64,000 nt of DNA from Bradyrhizobium sp. MOS003 (GTDB taxonomy: Bacteria; Pseudomonadota; Alphaproteobacteria; Rhizobiales; Xanthobacteraceae): positions 186,001 to 250,000 of the forward strand of contig NZ_PYFW01000002.1 of assembly GCF_003020125.1 (NCBI RefSeq). The letters are read 5' to 3'. Made by a program: the position numbers and the translations under genes. Below the pieces are notes generated by a model. The model saw only the letters and a list, made by a program, of their open reading frames with translations, had not been told where the DNA came from and did not search any database. Positions within the stretch are counted from its first letter, which is position 1. Each line of letters opens with the position of its first letter. Shown here one piece after another: positions 54,511-62,260 of this stretch.

Positions 54511-54993
54511 ATGACCTCCTCTGTCAGCGTCTGCCCCGTCACCATCCGCATTCAGGAAGACGATTTCGACATCGCGCGCGAAATCGCGGTCCTGACCAAG
54601 AGCCGGACCGACATCGGGGCGGTCGTAAGCTTCTCCGGCATCTGCCGCGCCGACGATGACAGCGCCAAGGTCGCCGCGCTGACGCTCGAGCACTATCCCG
54701 GCATGGCCGAGGAAGAGATCAGGCGTCATACCGACGAAGCCGTTTCGCGCTGGCCGCTTAACGGCGTCACCGTGATCCACCGCGTCGGCCGCTTCATGCC
54801 GGGCCAGAACATCGTGCTGGTGCTGACCGCCTCGCAGCACCGCCAGGCCGCATTCCATGCGGCCGAGTTCCTGATGGACTATCTCAAGACCAGCGCGCCG
54901 TTCTGGAAGAAGGAAGAGAGCGACGCCGGCACGAACTGGGTCGAGGCCCACGCCCGCGACGACAAGGCCGCCGCGCGCTGGACCCGATCCTGA
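54511..54993 (+). CDS. moaE: Molybdopterin synthase catalytic subunit MoaE
   Basis: A 160-residue protein with GAVVSFSGICRADDDSAKVAALTLEHYPGMAEEEI and HRQAAFHAAEFLMDYLKTSAPFWKKEE, including the active-site Lys region. With MoaD it converts precursor Z to molybdopterin. The gene starts 4 bases after moaD and overlaps prmB by one base. Confidence 0.95.
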   Translation: MTSSVSVCPVTIRIQEDDFDIAREIAVLTKSRTDIGAVVSFSGICRADDDSAKVAALTLEHYPGMAEEEIRRHTDEAVSRWPLNGVTVIHRVGRFMPGQNIVLVLTASQHRQAAFHAAEFLMDYLKTSAPFWKKEESDAGTNWVEAHARDDKAAARWTRS

Positions 54994-55952
54994 TGGCAAA
55001 AGCAGCCAAAAAGACCGTACGCGGCCGCGCCGCGCCAAAGCTCGCCAAAGTCGGCCCGGGCGAACTTCTCACGCTTCTTGATTTCGTCCGCTATGCGGTG
55101 AGCCGCTTTGTCGAAGCCAAGCTCGCCTTTGCGCACGGCACGACCGATCCGATTGCCGAAGCGGCCTTCCTGGTGAGCGAAGCGCTGCATCTCAATCCCG
55201 AGCAGTTCGAGATATTCGCCAACGCACGCGTCACCGCGGCGGAAGGCAAGACCATCCTCGACCTCATCCATCAGCGCGTCACCACGCGCAAACCGGCCGC
55301 CTATCTCGTCAACAAGATCTACATGCGCGGCCTGCCCTTTTATGTCGACGAGCGCGTCATCGTTCCGCGCTCCTTCATCGGCGAACTGCTGGAGTCGCAC
55401 TTCGGCGGCGACGGCGAGGCGGGCTCGCTGATCGACGATCCCACCGCGGTCGAACGCGTGCTCGATCTCTGCACGGGATCGGGATGCCTTGCCATCCTCG
55501 CCGCCCACCATTTCCCGAACGCTGCCATCGATGCCGTCGACATCTCCAAGGGCGCGCTCGAAGTCGCCACGCGAAATGTCGGCGAATACGGCCTCGAGGA
55601 CCGGATCAGCCTCTATCGCGGCGACCTGTTCGCCCCGCTCGGCGATGCCAGATACGATCTGATCATCACGAACCCGCCTTACGTCGATGCGGAGGGCATG
55701 GCCGCGCTGCCGCCGGAATGCCGGGCCGAGCCGAAGCTCGCCTTCGACGGCGGCACCGACGGCCTCGACGTGGTCCGCCGCATCCTGGCCGAGGCACCCG
55801 ATCATCTGACGCCGGATGGCGGGCTGATCTGCGAGATCGGCCGCGGCCGGGACCTGGTCGACGAGGCCTTTCCGGAACTGCCACTGCTCTGGCTCGACAC
55901 CGAGGACTCCGAGGGCGAGGTGTTCTGGATCGCGGCCGCCGATCTGGCCTGA
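54993..55952 (+). CDS. prmB: Ribosomal protein L3 N5-glutamine methyltransferase
   Basis: A 319-residue HemK-family methyltransferase. An N-terminal helical region, SAM motif LDLCTGSGCLAILAA, and the catalytic NPPY in LIITNPPYVDAEGMAALPPECRAEPKLAFDGGTDGLDVVRRIL place it with PrmB, which methylates Gln150 of L3. Lys-rich N-terminus (MAKAAKKTVRGRAAP). PrmC is an alternative, but the sequence fits PrmB better. Confidence 0.9.
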   Translation: MAKAAKKTVRGRAAPKLAKVGPGELLTLLDFVRYAVSRFVEAKLAFAHGTTDPIAEAAFLVSEALHLNPEQFEIFANARVTAAEGKTILDLIHQRVTTRKPAAYLVNKIYMRGLPFYVDERVIVPRSFIGELLESHFGGDGEAGSLIDDPTAVERVLDLCTGSGCLAILAAHHFPNAAIDAVDISKGALEVATRNVGEYGLEDRISLYRGDLFAPLGDARYDLIITNPPYVDAEGMAALPPECRAEPKLAFDGGTDGLDVVRRILAEAPDHLTPDGGLICEIGRGRDLVDEAFPELPLLWLDTEDSEGEVFWIAAADLA

Positions 55953-56042
55953 TCCGCCACAACACCTTCCGCTCGGGCGGAACAAGTCAAATTCCGCCAC
56001 GTTCATCCCCGACGAACTGTCTCGCTTTCGGAGGATGTCCAG

Positions 56043-56624
56043 ATGCTCGCGCCATCGGGCGAATTGCTGCGCGCCGGCATGGCGCTGAAACTCAACCATC
56101 TCAAGCGCGCCGCCCAGTCCTATCTGCGTGACCGCACCAGCCAGGCCACTGGACGCGTAACGTCCTATATGGTCGCTGCCGGATTGTTCGCGGCGGCCGG
56201 GCTGTTTCTGATCGCGACCTTTTTCGTCGGCCTGATCGCCCTGTACCGCTGGGTTGCAATCACCCACGGACAGTTCTGGGGCTTTGGCGCCGTGGCGGCC
56301 GTGCTGCTGGTGCTGACCGCAGCCTGCGCCGGCGTGGCGATGGCGATGATGAAGCGGCCGACCAAGACGATCGTGCCGCTTGCCAGCCGGATGCGCGTTG
56401 CCATCGCGACGCCGCGGATTCCAAGCGGAACGGTCAAAGAAGCGGTGAAAGAGGTCGCAACCGCGATTCCGCTGGCGCCGCTCGCGCCTGGCGAACGCCG
56501 CCACGGCCGACCCGCCTGGCCCCCCAAGCGGCCCGTGCAGCTTGGCCTGATGCTCGCGGCGGTTGGGCTTGCGGGATTCACCGCGGTACGCCGCAGGCGG
56601 CACGGCCAAAGATTGGACGCCTGA
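56043..56624 (+). CDS. Phage-holin-like family membrane protein
   Basis: A 193-residue protein. Two long helices (about 40-62 and 73-98) follow a basic amphipathic N-terminus (LKLNHLKRAAQSYLRDRTSQATGRV), and a third segment (about 166-182) ends with RRRRHGQRLDA. The layout resembles the holin-like/YqjE family associated with stress or nutrient limitation. Function unknown. It is followed by a YihY gene with a 1-base gap, suggesting one operon. Confidence 0.72.
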   Translation: MLAPSGELLRAGMALKLNHLKRAAQSYLRDRTSQATGRVTSYMVAAGLFAAAGLFLIATFFVGLIALYRWVAITHGQFWGFGAVAAVLLVLTAACAGVAMAMMKRPTKTIVPLASRMRVAIATPRIPSGTVKEAVKEVATAIPLAPLAPGERRHGRPAWPPKRPVQLGLMLAAVGLAGFTAVRRRRHGQRLDA

Positions 56625-56625
56625 A

Positions 56626-57756
56626 ATGCCGGTGCGGCGCTCCGAGCAGTTCGACTCATGGCTCCTGGTAGCCGCCACAGCCGTCTTCGTGCTCACCGCA
56701 GAGCGCTATCTCCAGGATTCCGGCCTGATCCGTCCGGGACCTCCACCAGACCATCGCAATAACGAGGGCAATTCACCGGAAACTCACCCCGCAGGTGCGG
56801 CACTGCAGCCCCGTCGTGGCCGTCATGCTAAGAGCCCCTTCGCGATCCCCTGGGCGGGCTGGAAGGATATCTTCTGGCGCACCTATCAGCGCATCGACGA
56901 TGATCGCCTGCTTGCGACAGCGGGTGGCGTCGTCTTTTTCGGGCTGCTCGCGATCTTCCCGGCAGTGACGGCGCTAGTCTCCTCATATGGCCTGTTCGCC
57001 GATCCCGCGACGATCAGCGCCAATCTGCAGACTCTGGCGACGATGCTGCCGCAAGGCTCGTTCCAGATCGTCGAGGACCAAGTCGCGCGCGTGGTGTCGA
57101 ACGGCAATACCACCCTCGGTGCCACCTTTTTGCTCGGTCTTCTGCTTGCGATCTGGAGCGCCAATGCCGGCGTCAAGGCGATCTTCGACGCCCTCAATGT
57201 CGCCTATGAAGAGCGCGAGAAGCGCAGCTTCATCAAGCTCAACATGATGTCGCTGGCCTTTACGGTCGGCGCCATCGTGGCGCTGCTGGTGATGGTGGGG
57301 GTTGTCGTGGCCTTCCCGCTCGCGCTCAATCATCTCGGCATGGCGCCCGAAAGCAAACTGATCGTGGCGCTGGGACGATGGCCGCTGATGTTCCTCATCC
57401 TGCTCATGGCGCTCGCGGTGCTTTACCGCTTCGCGCCCAGTCGCGATGCGCCCCGCTGGCAATGGCTCAGCCTCGGCGCAGTCATCGCCGCCATCCTCTG
57501 GATTGCCGGGTCGGCGCTGCTATCCTGGTATCTCTCGGCCTTCGCCAATTATAACGCGACCTACGGCTCGCTCGGCGCGGCGATCGGCCTGATGACGTGG
57601 ATGTGGATGTCGGCCATCGTCATCATGTTCGGCGCCGAACTGAATTCGGAGATCGAGCGGCAGACGCTCAGCGATACGACCACGGGGCAGCCCAAGCCGC
57701 TCGGCACCCGCGACGCCGTCTCCGCCGACACGGTCGGCGCCGCCGCGCCGGCCTGA
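56626..57756 (+). CDS. YihY/BrkB family membrane protein
   Basis: A 376-residue inner-membrane protein with a disordered N-terminus (about 1-85) and six hydrophobic segments from about 100. The family signature is RIDDDRLLATAGGVVFFGLLAIFPAVTALVSSYGLFADP and the C-terminal TYGSLGAAIGLMTWMWMSAIVIMFGAELNSEIE. Function is uncertain; older names (BrkB/virulence factor) are not supported. The two genes are in one operon. Confidence 0.92.
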   Translation: MPVRRSEQFDSWLLVAATAVFVLTAERYLQDSGLIRPGPPPDHRNNEGNSPETHPAGAALQPRRGRHAKSPFAIPWAGWKDIFWRTYQRIDDDRLLATAGGVVFFGLLAIFPAVTALVSSYGLFADPATISANLQTLATMLPQGSFQIVEDQVARVVSNGNTTLGATFLLGLLLAIWSANAGVKAIFDALNVAYEEREKRSFIKLNMMSLAFTVGAIVALLVMVGVVVAFPLALNHLGMAPESKLIVALGRWPLMFLILLMALAVLYRFAPSRDAPRWQWLSLGAVIAAILWIAGSALLSWYLSAFANYNATYGSLGAAIGLMTWMWMSAIVIMFGAELNSEIERQTLSDTTTGQPKPLGTRDAVSADTVGAAAPA

Positions 57757-57903
57757 CCGCGTCCGAGAGCGGGGCGCTATCCCCTCGAATCAACAATGAT
57801 GTTAAGGTCTCGCGGCTTGGGGGAGCACGAGGCGCGGCGGGTTCGCACGGCGACCCCTGTTTTCCCGGGTTAGGCAGTCAGCTCTTGAGGCATAACGCGC
57901 GGC

Positions 57904-59412
57904 ATGATTCGCATTTCGACGATCTTCATCGCCATCTGCATGGTTCTGGTCGCGGCCTCGCTCGGGCTTGTGCTCTACGCCGTCGCCGGCATCAGCGGGA
58001 CTGAATCCGGGATCGTGGCGCTGACCGCGCTGACCTTCCTGATCCTCTACAACGCGGTGTCGATGCGGCTGCGCGACCGCAACGACGTCGGCGGCCAGAT
58101 CGCCGATCTGTCGCGCGGCACCGCCGACCTCGCCCGCCAGGTGGCTGAGTTCGGCCGCCGGCTGGCTGCAATCGAGGGACGCATCGCCTCGTCCAATTCG
58201 ACCAACTCCGACCGGATCCAGTCGGTGGTCGGCGAGATCAACGAGCTCGGCGGATTGGTCAGGCAGCTCGCCACCACCGTGTCGACCCATGAGGATCTGT
58301 TGGCCGGCAATGCGCCGGCGCCCGCTCCCGTTCCCGCTTCGATCGCCAGACAGGAACCGGAAGCCCAGATCGACCTGATGACGGCGTTCGAGGAACAGCC
58401 CGTCGCCCCTCCCCCGCTTCCCTCAGCACCGCCGCCGCCGGTGGCGCAGCCGCGGCCCGGGCCGTCGATCCAGGCCCAGACCGCCCCCCCGGTCCAGACC
58501 GCCGGACGCAACCAGACTCAACTGCTGGCGACGCTGCGCAACGCGATCGACGAAAACCGCATCGACATCTTCCTGCAGCCGATGGTGACGCTGCCGCAGC
58601 GCAAGGTGCGGTTCTACGAAGCGGTGACGCGCCTGCGCGACGATCGCGACCAGCTGATCGCCGCCGAGGAGTTCATCAGCATCGCGGAAGCGTCGGGGCT
58701 GATCGGGCGCATCGACAACATGGTGATGCTGCGCTGTGTGCAGGTGCTGCGGCGCCTGATGGTGCGCAACAAGGACGTCGGCGTGTTCTGCAACGTCGCG
58801 GCGTCGACGCTCGGCAATTCCACCACCTTCGCGCAATGCCTCGACTTCCTCGAAGCCAACCGGGCGCTGGCGCCCTCACTGGTGCTGGAGTTCAAGCAAT
58901 CGACCTTCCGCAATCTCGGCCCGGCCGAGACCGAGAACCTCGCCGCACTGGCCCAGCGCGGCTTCCGTTTCTCGATCGACCACGTCACGGATCTCAGGAT
59001 CGAGCCGCGCGAGCTGGCCGACCGCGGCGTGCGCTTCATCAAGGTGCCGGCCACGCTGCTGCTCGACCCCAGGCAGGCCTCGACCTCGGACATCCATCCT
59101 TCCGACCTCTCCGACCTGCTCGGCCGCTTCGGCATCGACCTGATCGCGGAACGGATCGAAGGCGAGCGCGCGGTCGTGGACCTGCTCGACTATGACGTGC
59201 GGTTCGGCCAGGGCTTCCTGTTCGCGCCGCCCCGGCCATTGCGGCCGGAGGGGGCATCTGCTACCGGCGGGGCCGCGCCGCCCCAGGCGCAGGACATTCA
59301 GGGATCCAATGGCTCCGCTTCCCCCAGCCCAGGCGCGACATCTGCCGCAACCTCAGCCGCGCCTCCGGCACAACGCATCACCGGCAACGCGGCGCTCGCG
59401 CGCCGTATCTGA
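57904..59412 (+). CDS. TipF-like protein: membrane anchor, coil and degenerate EAL domain
   Basis: A 502-residue protein. Two TM helices (about 5-28 and 34-52), a coiled coil (about 60-130), a Pro-rich linker (about 137-200), then an EAL-like domain (205-445). Substrate-contact positions retained are E239 (EAVTR), N297, E329, D359, K380, E416 and Q436, but the DDFG loop reads SIDHVTDL, so the second metal-binding Asp is missing. The fold and layout match the Caulobacter TipF c-di-GMP effector. A catalytic phosphodiesterase is unlikely. Confidence 0.82.
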   Translation: MIRISTIFIAICMVLVAASLGLVLYAVAGISGTESGIVALTALTFLILYNAVSMRLRDRNDVGGQIADLSRGTADLARQVAEFGRRLAAIEGRIASSNSTNSDRIQSVVGEINELGGLVRQLATTVSTHEDLLAGNAPAPAPVPASIARQEPEAQIDLMTAFEEQPVAPPPLPSAPPPPVAQPRPGPSIQAQTAPPVQTAGRNQTQLLATLRNAIDENRIDIFLQPMVTLPQRKVRFYEAVTRLRDDRDQLIAAEEFISIAEASGLIGRIDNMVMLRCVQVLRRLMVRNKDVGVFCNVAASTLGNSTTFAQCLDFLEANRALAPSLVLEFKQSTFRNLGPAETENLAALAQRGFRFSIDHVTDLRIEPRELADRGVRFIKVPATLLLDPRQASTSDIHPSDLSDLLGRFGIDLIAERIEGERAVVDLLDYDVRFGQGFLFAPPRPLRPEGASATGGAAPPQAQDIQGSNGSASPSPGATSAATSAAPPAQRITGNAALARRI

Positions 59413-59427
59413 TCGGCCGCGCGCATC

Positions 59428-60282
59428 ATGACCACGCTGCATTTCGCCGAAAGCCTGCGCGAGCTCGTGGGCGGCGTCGATGTCGTGCTCAGCGACATCT
59501 GGGGCGTGGTTCACAACGGCCTCGAATCCTTCCCCGAAGCCTGCGAGGCGCTGCACACCTATCGCAGCCGCGGGGGTACGGTGATCCTGATCACCAACGC
59601 GCCGCGGCCGGCGGACAGCGTGCAGCGGCAATTGCGCAAGCTCGGCGTCGCCGACGAGACCTATGACGCCATCGTTTCATCCGGCGACCTGACCCGGCTC
59701 TATGTCGCCGAGCATCCCGGCCGCAAGATGTTCTGGCTCGGCCCCGAGCGCGACAACTCGATCTATCGCGGCCTCGATGCGAAAACCGCGCCGCTTGAGG
59801 AAGCCGACTACATCGTCTGCACCGGCCTCTACGACGACGAGACCGAAACGGCGGAAGACTATCGCGGCATGATGCTGAAGGCGCGCGAGCGCAAGCTGAC
59901 GCTGGTCTGCGCCAACCCCGACATCGTGGTGGAACGCGGCGACCGGCTGATCTATTGCGCCGGCGCCATCGCGGAGCTCTACCGCGAGCTCGGCGGCGAA
60001 GTGATCTTCTACGGCAAGCCGCACCGCCCGATTTACGAACGCGCAATGGCGCTCGCCGGTGAACGCCAGGGCCATCCGATCGACCGGAAAAAAGTTCTGG
60101 CGATCGGCGATTCCGTCCGCACCGACTTAACCGGCGCGCGCGAATTCGGCATCGACTGCCTGTTCGTGACCCGCGGCATCCATGCCGAGGAATTCGAGGG
60201 CCTCGACCAGCTCGACCCGAACTCCGTGATGGAGCTGTTCGGCCACCCGCCGAAGGCGCTGATGCGCGAATTGAAGTGGTGA
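59428..60282 (+). CDS. HAD superfamily hydrolase, TIGR01459-type (class IIA)
   Basis: A 284-residue HAD enzyme. Motif I is LSDIWGVVHNG (nucleophile D23), motif II is ILITNAPR, motif III contains FYGKPHRPIYE, and motif IV is AIGDSVRTDLTGA. It belongs to the NagD-like C2a-capped class. Substrate unknown, likely a small phosphate ester. It follows the EAL gene directly. Confidence 0.9.
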   Translation: MTTLHFAESLRELVGGVDVVLSDIWGVVHNGLESFPEACEALHTYRSRGGTVILITNAPRPADSVQRQLRKLGVADETYDAIVSSGDLTRLYVAEHPGRKMFWLGPERDNSIYRGLDAKTAPLEEADYIVCTGLYDDETETAEDYRGMMLKARERKLTLVCANPDIVVERGDRLIYCAGAIAELYRELGGEVIFYGKPHRPIYERAMALAGERQGHPIDRKKVLAIGDSVRTDLTGAREFGIDCLFVTRGIHAEEFEGLDQLDPNSVMELFGHPPKALMRELKW

Positions 60283-60337
60283 TGGCGCAGCTTAGACCGA
60301 CGCCAGCCTAGACGAATTGCTGAGCCCCAGTCGCCGC

Positions 60338-60420
60338 CATGGCCGGGCTTGTCCCGGCCATCCACGCCTTCCTTCTTCCATCCAAAAACGTGGATGCCCG
60401 GGACAAGCCCGGGCATGACG
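60338..60420. repeat. Palindromic repeat, GTCATGGCCGGGC family, copy 3
   Basis: CATGGCCGGGCTTGTCCCGGCCATCCACG at the left and CGTGGATGCCCGGGACAAGCCCGGGCATGACG at the right. It lies between the converging HAD and CheY-like genes, and may terminate both. Confidence 0.88.
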
Positions 60421-60458
60421 GTCTCGATGGAGAATTGTTGATCCGGCGAGGAGCGCGC

Positions 60459-60854
60459 TTACGCGCTCGCCATGTCCGGGAAGACCGCCTCGATCTTGGT
60501 CTTCAGCGTCGCCGCATTGAACGGCTTGACGATGTAGTTGTTCACGCCGGCCTTCTTGGCCGCGATCACGTTCTCGGTCTTGGATTCCGCCGTGATCATG
60601 ATGAAGGGCGTGGTGGCGAGGTTCGGATCCGCGCGCACTTCGCGCAGCAGGTCGTAGCCCGTCATCGGCTCCATGTTCCAGTCGGAGATCACGAGCCCAT
60701 ACTTCTTGCCGCGCATCTTGTTCAGCGCTGCCGAACCATCGCTGGCATCATCGATGTTCTCGAAGCCAAGCTGCTTCAGCAGATTCCTGATGATACGGAT
60801 CATGGTGCTGTAGTCATCCACCACCAAAACCGGCATCGACAAATCAACCGCCAT
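60459..60854 (-). CDS. CheY-like single-domain response regulator
   Basis: A 131-residue receiver domain only: D13/D14 acidic pocket, phospho-acceptor D58 in VISDWNMEPM, T88 and K110 in IVKPF. It likely signals by phospho-dependent binding to a target such as the flagellar switch. The sequence (STMIRIIRNLLKQLGFENIDDASDG) is of the CheY1 chemotaxis type. No chemotaxis genes are nearby. Start ATG 60854. Confidence 0.9.
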   Translation of the reverse strand: MAVDLSMPVLVVDDYSTMIRIIRNLLKQLGFENIDDASDGSAALNKMRGKKYGLVISDWNMEPMTGYDLLREVRADPNLATTPFIMITAESKTENVIAAKKAGVNNYIVKPFNAATLKTKIEAVFPDMASA

Positions 60855-61084
60855 CTCGACTCCCCCAACGCAAACCAGGAATATTACGATCAGACCTGCC
60901 CCGGCCCGAAGCCCCGGCAGTTCCACGCCCAAGGACTAGCACCAAGGCGTTAAACAGCGCGTTAATTGGGGACGCCCCCCAGGGACTGAAATCGCATTCG
61001 ATGCGGCCGCCCCCTCCCGCTTGACTTCATCCAGCCGGTCGCGCCACGGTCCCGGCCGGTCCCGCCGGTTCGAGAATTCCCCTG

Positions 61085-62056
61085 ATGGCTCCGCATTTTA
61101 CCGTTATCCGCGACACCACGCCGGACTCCGCCATTCCCAGGGGGGCCGTGGTCGCCATGGGCAATTTCGACGGGGTTCATCTCGGCCACCGCGCCGTGAT
61201 CGCCGCAGCCCTGGAAATGGGCCGAGCGCAAGGCCGACCCGCCCTGGCATTGACCTTCGAGCCGCATCCGCGGCGATTTTTCAGCCCCAATACTCCTCAA
61301 TTCCGCCTGACGGACGAGCGGGCCAAGCTGCGGCTTCTGGCCGGCACCGGGCTTGCCGGCGCCGTGGTCATGAGCTTCGACAAGGCCCGTGCCGGAACCA
61401 GCGCGCAAGACTTCATTCACCATGACCTGATCGGGCGGCTCGGCGTCAGCGGGATCGCGGTCGGCTACGACTTCCATTTCGGCAAGGGACGGGTCGGCTC
61501 GCCGAGCCTTCTCGTCAACGAAGCGCCCCGGCTCGGCATCGAGGTCGATGTGCAGCCGCATGTCGACTTCGACGAGAGGCCGGTCTCCTCCAGCGCGATC
61601 CGGATGGCGCTCGCCGAAGGCCTGCTCGACGAGGCCACCACCATGCTGGGGGCGCCCTGGTTCGTCACCGGCGAGGTGATCCACGGCGAGAAGCGCGGCC
61701 GCGACCTCGGCTATCCCACCGCCAACATCCGCCTGGACGCCAATTGCGGGCTGAAGCACGGCATCTACGCGGTGCGTGTCGGCCGCGGGCCCGAGCGGCT
61801 CGAGGGGGTGGCAAGCTTCGGCCGCCGCCCGACCTTTGATAATGGCGCGCCCCTGCTCGAAATCTTCCTGTTCGACTTCAAGGGCGACCTCTATGGGCAG
61901 AATCTGGACTGCGCCTTCGTCGGCTTCATCCGCGAGGAGCTGAAATTCGAGGGTCTCGAGGCCCTGATCCGGCAGATGGACGACGATTCCGCCCGTGCCC
62001 GTGCCATCCTGTCCGCCGCACCGGACGCGTTTCCACGGCTCGGCATCGTCGATTGA
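61085..62056 (+). CDS. ribF: Bifunctional riboflavin kinase/FAD synthetase
   Basis: A 323-residue enzyme that phosphorylates riboflavin to FMN and adenylates it to FAD. The N-terminal nucleotidyltransferase has GNFDGVHLGH (26-35) and YDFHFGKGRVG; the C-terminal kinase domain has GRDLGYPTANI and HGIYAVRVG. It lies about 25 kb from ribH2, whose riboswitch senses the FMN made here. ileS follows on the same strand, a common synteny. Confidence 0.96.
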   Translation: MAPHFTVIRDTTPDSAIPRGAVVAMGNFDGVHLGHRAVIAAALEMGRAQGRPALALTFEPHPRRFFSPNTPQFRLTDERAKLRLLAGTGLAGAVVMSFDKARAGTSAQDFIHHDLIGRLGVSGIAVGYDFHFGKGRVGSPSLLVNEAPRLGIEVDVQPHVDFDERPVSSSAIRMALAEGLLDEATTMLGAPWFVTGEVIHGEKRGRDLGYPTANIRLDANCGLKHGIYAVRVGRGPERLEGVASFGRRPTFDNGAPLLEIFLFDFKGDLYGQNLDCAFVGFIREELKFEGLEALIRQMDDDSARARAILSAAPDAFPRLGIVD

Positions 62057-62260
62057 GGGCCGAACCCGGCGTCCCCGAACCTTTGCGCTTCCCTTGGCCC
62101 CCTGCTATGGAGTGCCCATGTTTGCGCGGCGCATCATAGGGATTAGCGGCCCGGCTTCCGCCTGAGCTTTCGGCTCGGCGCAAGACCGGGATTTTGACGT
62201 TTCACCCCGCGATTCCGCATCGCCATCCGTTTCCCGCGCCATTCCGAGCCAGTCAGCCTC

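Noticed and set aside
60943..60965. TTAA-N8-TTAA upstream of the CheY-like gene as a CtrA site
   Set aside because: The spacing is 8, not 7, and it is a single imperfect match; no support for CtrA binding.
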